Notes: a model not told the origin generated them from the letters alone. DNA of 55,061 nt from an uncultured Bacteroides sp. (GCA_900544075.1 UQTJ01000023.1:1-55061); one strand, 5' to 3'. Shown: positions 8,786 through 17,742, counted from the stretch's first letter. Translations and numbers: made by a program.

Positions 8786-9334
8786 ATGACAAAACATTTC
8801 ATGGAAACTCAAAGACTTATTCTCCGCCCATGGACCGAAACCGATGCAGAATCGCTTTATAAATATGCTAAAGATCCTGCTATTGGACCAATTGCAGGAT
8901 GGCCACCACATGCATCAGTTGAAAACAGCAAAGATATAATACGAGATATCTTATCTGCTCCTGAAACATACGCTGTAGTATTGAAAGAAACAAACGAACC
9001 AATAGGCAGTGTAGGCATCATGTTCGGTGACAGCGTACATAGTGCGGATATGAAAGAAGGTGATGCAGAAATAGGTTATTGGATTGGTGTTCCCTACTGG
9101 GGACAAGGACTAATACCAGAAGCGGTAAACCGTCTTCTGAAACGTTGTTTTGATGAACTTGATACAAAAAGAGTATGGTGCGGATATTATGACGGAAATT
9201 TAAAATCACGCAGAGTTATGGATAAATGCGGCTTCAAATATCATCATACAGAAGAAAGAAAGATTTCTCCTTTAGGTGACGAACGTACCGAACATTTTAC
9301 ATTACTGACCAAAGATGATTGGAACAAAAAGTAA
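8786..9334 (+). CDS. GNAT acetyltransferase, RimJ/RimL type
   Basis: 182 residues of the Acetyltransf_3 type: it opens with ETQRLILRPWTETDAESL, has the acetyl-CoA binding region IGYWIGVPYWGQGLIPEAV and ends with the typical KCGFKYH turn. Members N-acetylate protein N-termini, amino acids or small amines; the substrate is not readable. The next gene starts four bases after its stop, so both belong to one transcript. Confidence 0.92.
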   Translation: MTKHFMETQRLILRPWTETDAESLYKYAKDPAIGPIAGWPPHASVENSKDIIRDILSAPETYAVVLKETNEPIGSVGIMFGDSVHSADMKEGDAEIGYWIGVPYWGQGLIPEAVNRLLKRCFDELDTKRVWCGYYDGNLKSRRVMDKCGFKYHHTEERKISPLGDERTEHFTLLTKDDWNKK

Positions 9335-9338
9335 AACC

Positions 9339-10883
9339 ATGGATAAACAAATAAAATATACTATACGTCCTTTACGTGAAGAAGAGACTCATTTATTGAG
9401 AGATTTTCTTTATGAGGCAATTTATATTCCTGAAGGTGTGGAACCACCGACAAAAGAGGTTATAGATATTCCGGAGCTGAAGATTTATATTGAAGATTTT
9501 GGCAAGGATAAAGACGATTATTGCTTAGTCGCAGAAACAGACCATAAAGTCATTGGTGCTGTATGGGCAAGAATTATGAATGACTACGGTCACATTGACA
9601 ACAATACTCCGTCACTTTCTATATCCTTGTATAGAGAATACCGCAATAAAGGTATTGGCACAGAGCTTATGAAAGAAATGCTCAAATTTCTTAGAAATAA
9701 AAGTTACCACCAAGTATCGCTTTCCGTACAAAAAGCAAACTACGCTACAAATATGTATCTAAAACTTGGATTTAATATCATTAGAGAAACCGATGAGGAA
9801 TTTATTATGGTAAAAAACATGAACCAAGATATTAATAATTATAAGCGTTTTTTATCAGGAGAGCTTTGTAACCGTTTGGATGCTGAAGTTTTAGAAATGA
9901 TAATGCAGACAAAAAAATATCTATCTATTCTGAATGACGTAAATACAAGCGAGGATGACAGGAAGAAAACATTAGGCAATATGTTAGGAGAAATCGGAAA
10001 ACACTCCAGTGTAGGAAATAACTTTACCTGTCAATGCGGGAAACACATATTCATCGGTGAAAAGACAATCATAAATGATAATTGTACAATGATGGATGAA
10101 AATCATATTCATATAGGTAATAGAGTTTTAATAGCTCCTAACGTACAATTTTATACGGCAACGCATCCTGTTGATTTTGAAGAACGTTTCGTTAATGATT
10201 GGGATGAAAATTCAGGAGAACTGTTTTTCAAAACAAGGGCTTTACCGATAACAGTTGAAGATAATGTGTGGATTGGAGGTGGATGTATTATACTTGCAGG
10301 TGTAACAATAGGTAAGGGAAGCGTTATCGGTGCAGGTAGCGTAGTTACAAAATCAATACCTGCAAACTGTGTAGCTGTAGGAAATCCATGTAGAGTAATC
10401 AGATGGTTAAAACCAAAATATAAAATTCGCCCACTTGAAGAAAAAGACCTTTATGATATGCAGAACCTATTTCGTTCCACTGTATTAAACGTCAATATTA
10501 AAGACTATACAAAAGAGGAAGTGGAAGACTGGGCTTCATGCGGTGTCGACATAGAACATTGGAAAGAACTTCTGTCTTCTAATCAATATGTAGGAGCATT
10601 CAACGAACAGAACTATCTGATTGGGTTTTCTTCAATGAACAAGAGCGGTTATCTGCATTCCATGTTTGTACATAAGGATTGGCAAGGTAAAGGTATAGCG
10701 ACTCAGCTTCTTTCTGAAGTTGAAAAAATAGCAAGACAATATGAAGTAAAAGAAATTACATCAGATGTAAGCAAAACTGCACGTCTATTCTTTGAACACA
10801 AAGGATATGTTGTGGAATGTGAGCAAAAACAACATGCAAATCGTTTGAAACTGACGAACTACAATATGAAGAAAGTTTTATGA
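9339..10883 (+). CDS. GNAT - hexapeptide acetyltransferase - GNAT fusion
   Basis: 514 residues from the ATG at 9339; an ATG at 9315 is in frame but lies inside the previous gene. Residues ~1-155 are a GNAT domain (REYRNKGIGTELM). Residues ~160-365 are a maltose/galactoside O-acetyltransferase-like left-handed beta helix, with the family N-cap (FLSGELCNRLDAEVL), the likely catalytic His in TATHPVDFEER, and hexapeptide repeats ending IPANCVAVGNPCRVIR. Residues ~370-514 are a second GNAT (KDWQGKGIATQLL). The joins are in frame and linkers are short (KPKYKIRPLEEKDL). Three acetyl-CoA enzymes in one chain suggest sequential acetylation or gene fusion in a resistance-like cluster. A sequencing join is unlikely since all three frames are continuous. 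Confidence 0.9.
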   Translation: MDKQIKYTIRPLREEETHLLRDFLYEAIYIPEGVEPPTKEVIDIPELKIYIEDFGKDKDDYCLVAETDHKVIGAVWARIMNDYGHIDNNTPSLSISLYREYRNKGIGTELMKEMLKFLRNKSYHQVSLSVQKANYATNMYLKLGFNIIRETDEEFIMVKNMNQDINNYKRFLSGELCNRLDAEVLEMIMQTKKYLSILNDVNTSEDDRKKTLGNMLGEIGKHSSVGNNFTCQCGKHIFIGEKTIINDNCTMMDENHIHIGNRVLIAPNVQFYTATHPVDFEERFVNDWDENSGELFFKTRALPITVEDNVWIGGGCIILAGVTIGKGSVIGAGSVVTKSIPANCVAVGNPCRVIRWLKPKYKIRPLEEKDLYDMQNLFRSTVLNVNIKDYTKEEVEDWASCGVDIEHWKELLSSNQYVGAFNEQNYLIGFSSMNKSGYLHSMFVHKDWQGKGIATQLLSEVEKIARQYEVKEITSDVSKTARLFFEHKGYVVECEQKQHANRLKLTNYNMKKVL

Positions 10884-10943
10884 ACTTCTATGCAATATTA
10901 ATTAGAAAAGAATTTCCCTGTTCATCCTCTCAATATCAGACTT

Positions 10944-11399
10944 TTATACAGACAATTCTTTTCTGAAATATACCATATCCTTTAATGTTATCCCATTTTC
11001 TACAATCGGATAATCATAATTATCTGTAAAGAAATCAGGGACAATATGAGAATACTTGAACCCACACTTCTTATAAAAAGACATAGTTTCTGCACTCTCT
11101 CCTGTACCGACTATCATATATTTGAATTTGTCTGCATAACGTTTACATAAGAAATCCACCATTTGCCTTCCGTAACCTTTTCGTTGATATTTTGGAGAAA
11201 CTGCCAGACTTTTAAGTTCACACACATTGTCACCTTCATTTGTCACGACTGCGGAGGAAACAGGTTCTAAATCTGTATTAAACATAACAAACATATCGCC
11301 TCTTTCCAAATAACGGTCAATCATTGACTCCTGTTCATCTGCCAATAATAGCAAATCTAAATATTTCTTCTTATTTGTTTCTATCTTATGTATTTCCAT
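10944..11399 (-). CDS. GNAT acetyltransferase
   Basis: 151 residues. The acetyl-CoA motif SPKYQRKGYGRQMVDFL is at about residues 68-84 and the C-terminal FYKKCGFKYSHIVPDFF is typical of Bacteroidales GNATs. Substrate unknown. It is convergent with the fusion gene at 10883 and has its own strong promoter at 11407-11437. Confidence 0.92.
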   Translation of the reverse strand: MEIHKIETNKKKYLDLLLLADEQESMIDRYLERGDMFVMFNTDLEPVSSAVVTNEGDNVCELKSLAVSPKYQRKGYGRQMVDFLCKRYADKFKYMIVGTGESAETMSFYKKCGFKYSHIVPDFFTDNYDYPIVENGITLKDMVYFRKELSV

Positions 11400-11406
11400 G
11401 ATGTTA

Positions 11407-11437
11407 CAAAGATACTAAATGATTATATGTAAGCAAA
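11407..11437 (-). promoter_or_regulatory. Promoter of the GNAT gene at 11399
   Basis: On the minus strand, TTTG (11437-11434) lies 19 bases before TATCTTTG (11414-11407), a full Bacteroidales -33/-7 pair just upstream of the ATG. Confidence 0.75.
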
Positions 11438-11506
11438 TAAAAGAGAAACCGTAATTCTGGTACAACCATCAGTAATATGTATATAAAGTCTTAATCGCAA
11501 AGTCAA

Positions 11507-11514
11507 TACCTTTG
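11507..11514 (+). promoter_or_regulatory. -7 box (TACCTTTG) of the lipoprotein gene
   Basis: TACCTTTG predicts transcription from about 11520. This rules out the in-frame TTG at 11512 as the start codon of the downstream gene. Confidence 0.65.
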
Positions 11515-11538
11515 TATCAGTACAAAAAGATAAAGACT

Positions 11539-12087
11539 ATGATTATGGAAAAAGCAAGATTACTATTTTTGATTTTCATCTACTCCATGTTTGCAATGGC
11601 GTGCAGCACTGAACCGGAAATACCGTCCGGCAATGGTACAGAAACTGAAATTTCAAACGATAACAACAACCAAGACGAAGAAAATACAAACAACGATAAC
11701 CAAAATAACAGTGAAGAAAATATGAGCAACACAACAATTAAAATCTCAGTTAACGGAACGACACTCACAGCCACACTAAAAGACAACGTATCTACAAGAG
11801 CTTTAGTAAACCTGCTCAGAAAAGGGCCTCTAACCATAAATATGAATGACTATGCCAGAATGGAGAAAGTAGGTCCTATAGGAACTACACTGCCGCAATG
11901 TGACGAAAGGCTTACCACACAACCGGGTGATTTAATTCTATACCGGGGACAGTATTTCGTAATTTATTATGCACAGAACACATACTCACTAACTCCACTT
12001 GGTAAAATAGACAATATCACAAACAATGAATTGATCAAAATTCTTGGAAACGGCGATGTGACAGTTACACTTTCATTAAGCGAATAA
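11539..12087 (+). CDS. Lipoprotein with cyclophilin-like domain
   Basis: 182 residues from ATG 11539 (ATG 11545 is equally possible). A lipoprotein signal ends in the lipobox MFAMAC. A low-complexity Asn/Glu/Asp linker (about 40 residues) follows, then a C-terminal domain (IKISVNGTTLTATLKDN, TLPQCDERLTTQPGDLILY, QYFVIYY) matching the bacterial cyclophilin-like fold. It is probably anchored in the outer or inner membrane. Prolyl isomerase activity is not implied, since this family lacks the classical active site. It converges with the AraC gene, eight bases apart. Confidence 0.85.
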   Translation: MIMEKARLLFLIFIYSMFAMACSTEPEIPSGNGTETEISNDNNNQDEENTNNDNQNNSEENMSNTTIKISVNGTTLTATLKDNVSTRALVNLLRKGPLTINMNDYARMEKVGPIGTTLPQCDERLTTQPGDLILYRGQYFVIYYAQNTYSLTPLGKIDNITNNELIKILGNGDVTVTLSLSE

Positions 12088-12094
12088 GAAAGCA

Positions 12095-12976
12095 CTATTT
12101 ATCCCGCCTCTGCAAATCATTTTTCATACGGAATTTCAGAGGCGATACTCCTGTTTTGCGCATAAAAAACTTTCCGAAGACGGACTGATCGGAGAAACCA
12201 AGCGCATCGGCAATCTCCTTTATATCCATATCAGTACACTCAAGCATACGGCGTGCATCAGAACAAAGCATTTTCGATATATGAAAACAGACAGTACTGC
12301 CTGTAACGCTCTTAACCACTCGCGACAGATAAGTCGTAGTTATGTTAAGACTGTCGGCATAAAAACCTATGGAATGGTGTTTGCGATAATTCTCTACAAG
12401 AAGTTTCTTAAAGTTACGGAATATCTCGTTTTCACGCTTCACATACACAGTTGTATCGTTGTTTTCAGTACACAATGCATCAGCTATCTGCAAAAGGAAG
12501 AAATTACACAGGTTTCGTATTATTCCATCGTGATATACATTCATAGCATTAAGCTGGTCACCAAAAAGCGACATGGTTTGTTTCAGATAAGCAAACCTCC
12601 CAATTTCAATATCAAACACTGGAAGCCTGTAATTGCCGAGATACCTTGCCACCTGATTATACAGCGGTTGCCCGTCAGGAAGACTGTCAAAATACGAAGG
12701 TACTATATATATGATTTTCAGCGAAAAGTCTGCATCGAAATTGCTGATTGAGCTTGTAGTACTCGGTGTAAGAACAACAAGTTTTCCACGGCGAAGGTCA
12801 TAATTACCATAAATATCGGAAAGCTTTGCTGTTCCATTTATGACGAGAAGAAAGAAAAATCCCTTTTCAAACATAATTCCGCCATAATCGCCGGAACTAC
12901 GGTCGAAATCAAAGTAACACGTACTTCCTGCCGTCATTCCACTTGATTTCATTACTTCATACACAGAGATATCCAT
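12095..12976 (-). CDS. AraC-family transcriptional regulator
   Basis: 293 residues. The N-terminal half is a cupin-like sensor domain (LVINGTAKLSD, LRRGKLVVLTP). The C-terminal ~100 residues hold the paired helix-turn-helix: SIGFYADSLNITTTYLSRVV, then IKEIADALGFSDQSVFGKFF with the usual RKTGVSPLKFR end. It is divergent from the membrane-kinase fusion gene at 13103, which is its most likely target together with itself. The ligand is unknown. Confidence 0.93.
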   Translation of the reverse strand: MDISVYEVMKSSGMTAGSTCYFDFDRSSGDYGGIMFEKGFFFLLVINGTAKLSDIYGNYDLRRGKLVVLTPSTTSSISNFDADFSLKIIYIVPSYFDSLPDGQPLYNQVARYLGNYRLPVFDIEIGRFAYLKQTMSLFGDQLNAMNVYHDGIIRNLCNFFLLQIADALCTENNDTTVYVKRENEIFRNFKKLLVENYRKHHSIGFYADSLNITTTYLSRVVKSVTGSTVCFHISKMLCSDARRMLECTDMDIKEIADALGFSDQSVFGKFFMRKTGVSPLKFRMKNDLQRRDK

Positions 12977-12993
12977 AATCCGTTTTTTTACTA

Positions 12994-13025
12994 CAAAGAT
13001 ACCTTTTGTTTCGTTTTAAACCAAA
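12994..13025 (-). promoter_or_regulatory. Promoter of the AraC regulator
   Basis: Minus strand TTTG (13025-13022), a 20-base spacer and TATCTTTG (13001-12994), 17 bases upstream of the ATG. Confidence 0.75.
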
Positions 13026-13102
13026 ATAAGTTGTTCTATTATATCTGTCATTATAGATTTTAGGGTGAACTTTGCAACTGTTTTACAAATGACAAATACA
13101 AT

Positions 13103-14392
13103 ATGAGCAAATTTCTATTCAGACGCTATCTCCTGTTCTGCGTGGCACTGTTTGTCAATGCACTTGGAATAGCATTTATCACCAGAGCTGCCTTGGGTAC
13201 ATCACCCATTACCAGCGTTACATATGTACTGAGCATGTTCACTCCTTTCACTATCGGCGAATGGACTATAATGCTGAACATACTGTTCGTCGTTCTCGAA
13301 CCTTTCATGATGACGCGCCAGGACCTGAAAGACGATTTAAGGATGTTTCTGCTTCAGATTCCAATCTCTTTCTGTTTTGGAATATTCATAGACATATGTA
13401 TGCACTACATTCTGTTCTGGCTCAATCCCGCCACATATCCAAGTATGATTATAGCTCTGCTGATAGGTTGCGTGATATTGGCTGTAGGTATTGCACTCGA
13501 AGTAAAGGCAAATGCAGCCATGATGTCAGGCGAATATATAGTAAAAGTCATCACAAAACGGTTTCATGGCGAGTTCGGATATGTAAAACTCGGATTTGAC
13601 ATAACTTTGGTAGCCTCGGCCTGTCTGCTGTCGCTGATATTCATGTCTGGAGTGTACGGGGTACGCGAAGGTACGGTAGTTGCAGCACTGATAGTAGGTC
13701 CGATAGTTCATTTCGTCAGTCCGTATTACGCATTTCTCGACAAATGGATAGCACCTGCTGAAAGTGAGAAGGCAATCGGTATGAAGGATAACAAGAATGT
13801 GATTATCACCATTGCACGCGAATATGGCAGCGGCGGACATCAGCTTGGAGAGATGCTTTCTAAGGAGCTTGGAATAAAGCTGTATGACAAAGAGTTTATC
13901 GGTATGGCCGCCAAACGCAGCGGTATGGACGAAAAATACATCGCCCAGAACGAACAGTCCATTCCGTCATTCTGGCTTAAATGCATTCTCTCAAAAAGTT
14001 CTGAACAGACATTGGAAGGAAGTATTTCATCGGACGATGTTCTGTTTGTTGCAGAAAGTAAGATTATTGAGGAACTGGCCGAAAAGGAGTCCTGCATTAT
14101 AGTGGGAAGGTGTGCGGATTATATCTTGAAAGACTATCCGAAGGTATTGAAAATGTTCTGCTATTCGGACATGGACTCAGCCATTTCAAGATGTACGGTC
14201 GAATATGGCATAAGCAAGGAGAATGCCGAAACGGAAATCAGACGCATAAACCGCAACAGGATACATCATTATGAATATTACACTGGTATGAAATGGGGTG
14301 AACCTCACCACTATAACCTGATGATTAACACCGGAAGCATAGGCCTTGAAACAGCCTGCCGACTGGTAAAAGACATTTACAGAAAGCTATAA
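13103..14392 (+). CDS. YczE-like membrane domain fused to cytidylate-kinase-like domain
   Basis: 429 residues. Residues ~1-215 hold five or six membrane segments of the YczE/DUF6198 type (ALGTSPITSVTYVLS). Residues ~230-429 are a cytidylate-kinase-like domain: IITIAREYGSGGHQLGEML gives the P-loop-like start, IIVGRCADYIL follows, and the C-terminus (RNRIHHYEYYTGMKWG, YNLMINTG) is typical of the Cytidylate_kin2 family. Stand-alone kinase-like proteins of this family are common in gut anaerobes; here the kinase is tethered to the cytoplasmic face of the membrane. Substrate and purpose are unknown. The divergent AraC gene suggests inducible expression. Confidence 0.88.
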   Translation: MSKFLFRRYLLFCVALFVNALGIAFITRAALGTSPITSVTYVLSMFTPFTIGEWTIMLNILFVVLEPFMMTRQDLKDDLRMFLLQIPISFCFGIFIDICMHYILFWLNPATYPSMIIALLIGCVILAVGIALEVKANAAMMSGEYIVKVITKRFHGEFGYVKLGFDITLVASACLLSLIFMSGVYGVREGTVVAALIVGPIVHFVSPYYAFLDKWIAPAESEKAIGMKDNKNVIITIAREYGSGGHQLGEMLSKELGIKLYDKEFIGMAAKRSGMDEKYIAQNEQSIPSFWLKCILSKSSEQTLEGSISSDDVLFVAESKIIEELAEKESCIIVGRCADYILKDYPKVLKMFCYSDMDSAISRCTVEYGISKENAETEIRRINRNRIHHYEYYTGMKWGEPHHYNLMINTGSIGLETACRLVKDIYRKL

Positions 14393-14400
14393 AAAACGAA

Positions 14401-14427
14401 AGGAGAACATCAGTTCTCCTTTTTTTC
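14401..14427. terminator. Terminator between convergent genes
   Basis: Stem AGGAGAAC / GTTCTCCT (14401-14408 and 14413-14420) with a four-base loop and a T run to 14427. T-rich DNA also flanks it on the minus strand, so it may stop both convergent genes. It overlaps the last codons of the minus-strand gene. Confidence 0.8.
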
Positions 14428-14751
14428 TTCGTATGGAATACGGTATGCCGTATAGAGTTCAAGCACTGCAGCAATGCTCAGACACAGAATCCACTCGTTA
14501 TGATGCCAAACTATCATCATCACACCTGCTATGACCATCAGCATTGCTCCTATGAGCTGCTGCCTTTTCAATCGTCTGAGTACAATGTTCTTGCCGTAAT
14601 AGCGGCCTGTCTTTGCCTGTATCCAGCCGAACATCAGAGCACCGGCGATATAGATATATGGTGCATATTCAAATTTCACAAACTGCATTATCAGTCCTGC
14701 GAAAAGGACTACTGCGCCCGATATGGCTATTATATTGTCTGTCTTATTCAT
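14410..14751 (-). CDS. Small membrane protein downstream of the FtsB-like gene
   Basis: 113 residues from ATG 14751, with four hydrophobic segments grouped as two pairs around a basic loop (KNIVLRRLKRQQ). No known function. Its ATG overlaps the stop of the FtsB-like gene by eight bases, which favours this start over the in-frame ATG at 14769 and shows translational coupling. Conserved pairing with FtsB would suggest an envelope role, but this is only context. Confidence 0.8.
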   Translation of the reverse strand: MNKTDNIIAISGAVVLFAGLIMQFVKFEYAPYIYIAGALMFGWIQAKTGRYYGKNIVLRRLKRQQLIGAMLMVIAGVMMIVWHHNEWILCLSIAAVLELYTAYRIPYEEKKEN

Positions 14752-15058
14752 CTTCCAAATCCTGTTCAAAAATAAATATATCTTCGTTCTCCTTTTTCAT
14801 CAGGTATTTTTCGCGTGCCACTTTCTCCAATGCCTCAGGATTTGTGGATATCTCCTTCAGCAACTTGCTGTCGGCATCAAACTGTTTGCGATAATGCCTT
14901 ATCTCTGTATTCAGTCTGTTTATTTCAGCACGATGTTCCAAACGGCGTATCCAGCTGTTTTCATCCAGAACACCTATTATCAACACAAACACGGCCAATG
15001 TGACACCGTATTTGTGAAGACGCACAAAATTCCATATATTTTCCAGTTTCTCTTTCAT
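14744..15058 (-). CDS. Septum formation initiator family protein (FtsB/DivIC-like)
   Basis: 104 residues from ATG 15058. One membrane segment (GVTLAVFVLIIGVLD) lies near residues 18-32, then a coiled coil (RAEINRLNTEIRHYRKQFDA) and a C-terminal region with the family's EKVAREKYLMKKENEDIFI. FtsB/DivIC proteins join the FtsL-FtsQ subcomplex at the division septum. The upstream in-frame ATG at 15091 lies downstream of the -7 box but adds residues unlike the family. It is divergent from dnaX. Confidence 0.9.
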   Translation of the reverse strand: MKEKLENIWNFVRLHKYGVTLAVFVLIIGVLDENSWIRRLEHRAEINRLNTEIRHYRKQFDADSKLLKEISTNPEALEKVAREKYLMKKENEDIFIFEQDLEDE

Positions 15059-15078
15059 GACAAAAAGATTTGTTGGCG

Positions 15079-15086
15079 CAAATATA
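15079..15086 (-). promoter_or_regulatory. -7 box (TATATTTG) of the FtsB-like gene
   Basis: Minus-strand TATATTTG 21 bases upstream of the chosen ATG at 15058. The -33 element is weak. Confidence 0.5.
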
Positions 15087-15205
15087 AGCATTTAAAGCGG
15101 TATTTAGAAATTTGGGTTCTCAGTTTTTAGGTTGTCTTACGAAGAAATACAAAGACAAAAGTCCAAATCTTACATACGGTATAATGAATTGTCGGCAGAA
15201 ATAAT

Positions 15206-15213
15206 TATCTTTG
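15206..15213 (+). promoter_or_regulatory. -7 box (TATCTTTG) of dnaX
   Basis: TATCTTTG 37 bases before the dnaX ATG. A TTGT lies at 15189, closer than the ideal -33 position. Confidence 0.6.
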
Positions 15214-15250
15214 CCATTACTTTTTTAAACAAGAAAAACTAATCCTGATT

Positions 15251-17077
15251 ATGGACAACTATATTGTATCAGCACGTAAATACCGCCCTGCCACATTCGA
15301 CACCGTAGTGGGACAGCGTGCACTCACAACGACTCTGAAGAATGCCATCGCCAACAACAAGCTGGCTCATGCCTATCTTTTCTGCGGACCGCGAGGAGTA
15401 GGAAAAACCACATGTGCACGTATTTTCGCAAAGACCATCAACTGTCTGTCACCTAAACCGGACGGCGAAGCTTGCAACGAGTGTGAATCATGCAAGGCAT
15501 TCAACGAGCAGCGTTCATACAATATCCATGAGCTGGATGCCGCGTCAAACAACTCTGTGGAAGATATCCGCTCGCTAATAGAGCAGGTACGCATCCCGCC
15601 GCAGATAGGCAAATACAAGGTTTACATCATCGACGAGGTGCACATGCTGTCTACAGCTGCCTTCAATGCTTTTCTGAAAACCCTTGAAGAACCGCCTCAT
15701 CATGCCATATTCATCCTTGCCACAACAGAGAAACACAAGATTCTGCCTACTATCCTGAGCCGATGTCAGATATATGACTTCAGCAGAATCAGCGTGACAG
15801 ACACTGTGGAACATCTTCAAGGAGTGGCACAGAAAGAAGGCATAGACGTTGAGCCTGAGGCACTGACCGTAATAGCCCAAAAGGCTGACGGAGGTATGCG
15901 CGACGCCTTGTCAATCTTCGACCAGGTGACGAGTTTCTCCAACGGGCATATCACATACAAGAGTGTCATCGAAAACCTCAACGTACTTGACTACGAATAT
16001 TATTTCAAACTGACAGACTATATTCTGGAAAACAAAGTATCGGAATGTATGCTTCTGTTCAACGAGGTATTGAAGAAAGGTTTCGACGGCAATCACTTCA
16101 TCACCGGACTTAGTTCACACTTCCGCGACCTGCTTGTGAGCCGCGACGAACAGACACTGCAACTCCTTGAAGTAGGTGCGTCAATCAGAGAAAGATACAA
16201 GGCTCAGGCACAGAAATGCGAGCAGAAGTTCCTCTACAAGGCAATGAAACTGTGTAACGACTGCGACCTGAACTACAGACAGAGCAAGAACAAACGACTT
16301 CTGGTAGAGCTGACATTGATACAGCTCGCACAGATAACATCCGAAGAAGATGATGCCGGCAATGGGCGTGGCCCTAAGCAAGTGATAAAACCAATCTTCA
16401 ACCAGCAGACTGCTCCGGCCGCAACACAGCAACAACCTGTAGCCCAGCAACAACCGGCTCATGTACAGAACGTGCAGCAACCGGTACAGCAGAACACTTC
16501 AGAGCCTCAACCGCAATACGGCAACACCCACACCCAACAACAGGAACACAAACTGCCTGACGGACTGAAAGTTGCTCAGGAAAAGAAAATTCCGGTGGTA
16601 AAAGGTGGAATACTCGGACCGTCGATAAAACGAAGACCGCAGCATCAGGAAGAAACTGTAGCCCAGAAGCCTGAAGCCCAGATTCAGCAAGTAGAGAAAG
16701 AATGGGAAGACTATGTGGTGTATGATAAGGACCTCAACTACTACTGGAGAGAGTTTGCCACCCGACTGCCTAAGGAGGAAGCCGCTAATGCAGGACGAAT
16801 GATGAACATGTCGCCTAAACTTCTTGACGACCAGACTACATTCGAGGTGGCAGTAGACAACGAGATGGTTCAGAAATACATGCAGCAGCTGGCACCACAG
16901 ATAGAAAATCACTTGAGAGAACAGCTTCACAACAGAAAAATCAGGATGACTGTCCGCGTAAGTGCAGCCGATGAGAACATCAGAGCTTACAGCCATGTGG
17001 AACGCTTCCAGATGATGAGCAAGAAAAACCCTAATCTGCTGAAACTGAAAGAGGAATTCGGACTGGAATTATCATAA
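15251..17077 (+). CDS. dnaX: DNA polymerase III subunit gamma/tau
   Basis: 608 residues. The clamp-loader AAA+ core is complete: Walker A GPRGVGKTT near residue 45, zinc-site cysteines (CLSPKPDGEACNECESC) at ~66-82, Walker B YIIDEVHMLS at ~117-126, and a sensor region near LATTEKHKILPTILSRC. After residue ~370 comes a Gln/Pro-rich linker (~385-430), then a C-terminal domain (EWEDYVVYDKDLNYYWREF) typical of Bacteroidetes DnaX. It assembles the clamp loader and links it to the polymerase core. No obvious frameshift signal for a short gamma form was identified. Confidence 0.97.
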   Translation: MDNYIVSARKYRPATFDTVVGQRALTTTLKNAIANNKLAHAYLFCGPRGVGKTTCARIFAKTINCLSPKPDGEACNECESCKAFNEQRSYNIHELDAASNNSVEDIRSLIEQVRIPPQIGKYKVYIIDEVHMLSTAAFNAFLKTLEEPPHHAIFILATTEKHKILPTILSRCQIYDFSRISVTDTVEHLQGVAQKEGIDVEPEALTVIAQKADGGMRDALSIFDQVTSFSNGHITYKSVIENLNVLDYEYYFKLTDYILENKVSECMLLFNEVLKKGFDGNHFITGLSSHFRDLLVSRDEQTLQLLEVGASIRERYKAQAQKCEQKFLYKAMKLCNDCDLNYRQSKNKRLLVELTLIQLAQITSEEDDAGNGRGPKQVIKPIFNQQTAPAATQQQPVAQQQPAHVQNVQQPVQQNTSEPQPQYGNTHTQQQEHKLPDGLKVAQEKKIPVVKGGILGPSIKRRPQHQEETVAQKPEAQIQQVEKEWEDYVVYDKDLNYYWREFATRLPKEEAANAGRMMNMSPKLLDDQTTFEVAVDNEMVQKYMQQLAPQIENHLREQLHNRKIRMTVRVSAADENIRAYSHVERFQMMSKKNPNLLKLKEEFGLELS

Positions 17078-17081
17078 AAAA

Positions 17082-17255
17082 AGAAGTTAGAGAAGTTAAA
17101 GAAATTAGGGAAGTTAATTCATGCGAATTAAAATTCAAGCATTGGATTAACTTCTCTAATTTTGTATTTATAAACTTCATTAACTTCTTACAGAATGTAA
17201 CTTCTTAACTTCTTATTAAAAAGTAACTTCTATAACTCCTTTAACTTCTTATAAT
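17082..17255. repeat. AAGTTA/TAACTT-rich inverted repeats between dnaX and queF
   Basis: The left part carries repeated AGAAGTTA/GAAGTTAA words (17083-17118) and the right part at least six TAACTTCT words (17152-17249). Opposing words can pair into a long imperfect hairpin, and the right part is a degenerate tandem repeat. It separates convergent genes and probably ends transcription from both sides. Confidence 0.7.
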
Positions 17256-17257
17256 AA

Positions 17258-17713
17258 TTATAAATCGTGATTGCGCATACGATACTCAGCCAGTTCCTCA
17301 TATTTCGTTCCCGGACGGCCGTAGTTGCAGTAAGGATAAATCGAGATACCTCCGCGCGGAGTGAATATACCTGTCACCTCGATATACTTAGGGTCCATCA
17401 GTTTGATAAGGTCCTTCATTATAATATTAACACAGTCCTCATGGAAATCACCGTGATTTCTGAAGCTGAACAGATAGAGCTTCAGACTCTTGCTCTCCAC
17501 CATCTTCACGTCAGGCAGATAGCTTATGCGGACTTCCGCGAAGTCCGGCTGTCCGGTGATAGGACAAAGACTTGTAAACTCAGGGCAGTTGAAACGTACC
17601 CAGTAATCATTCTCAGGATGCTTGTTCACAAAAGCCTCAAGCACCTCCGGGGCATAGTCCTGACGATAGACAGTACTGCCTCCAAGCAATGTCAGTTCTT
17701 CTTTTCTTTCCAT
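17258..17713 (-). CDS. queF: preQ1 synthase (NADPH-dependent 7-cyano-7-deazaguanine reductase)
   Basis: 151 residues, the length of the unimodular QueF type. The catalytic Cys50 lies in EFTSLCPITGQPDFAEV with Asp57, and the QueF signature ESKSLKLYLFSFRNHG starts at residue 73, followed by FHED. The enzyme reduces preQ0 to preQ1 in queuosine synthesis. It lies downstream of queC in the same direction, with only the palindromic repeat array between them. Confidence 0.97.
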   Translation of the reverse strand: MERKEELTLLGGSTVYRQDYAPEVLEAFVNKHPENDYWVRFNCPEFTSLCPITGQPDFAEVRISYLPDVKMVESKSLKLYLFSFRNHGDFHEDCVNIIMKDLIKLMDPKYIEVTGIFTPRGGISIYPYCNYGRPGTKYEELAEYRMRNHDL

Positions 17714-17742
17714 TATATCAAATTCCTAAACATATTTACCGT

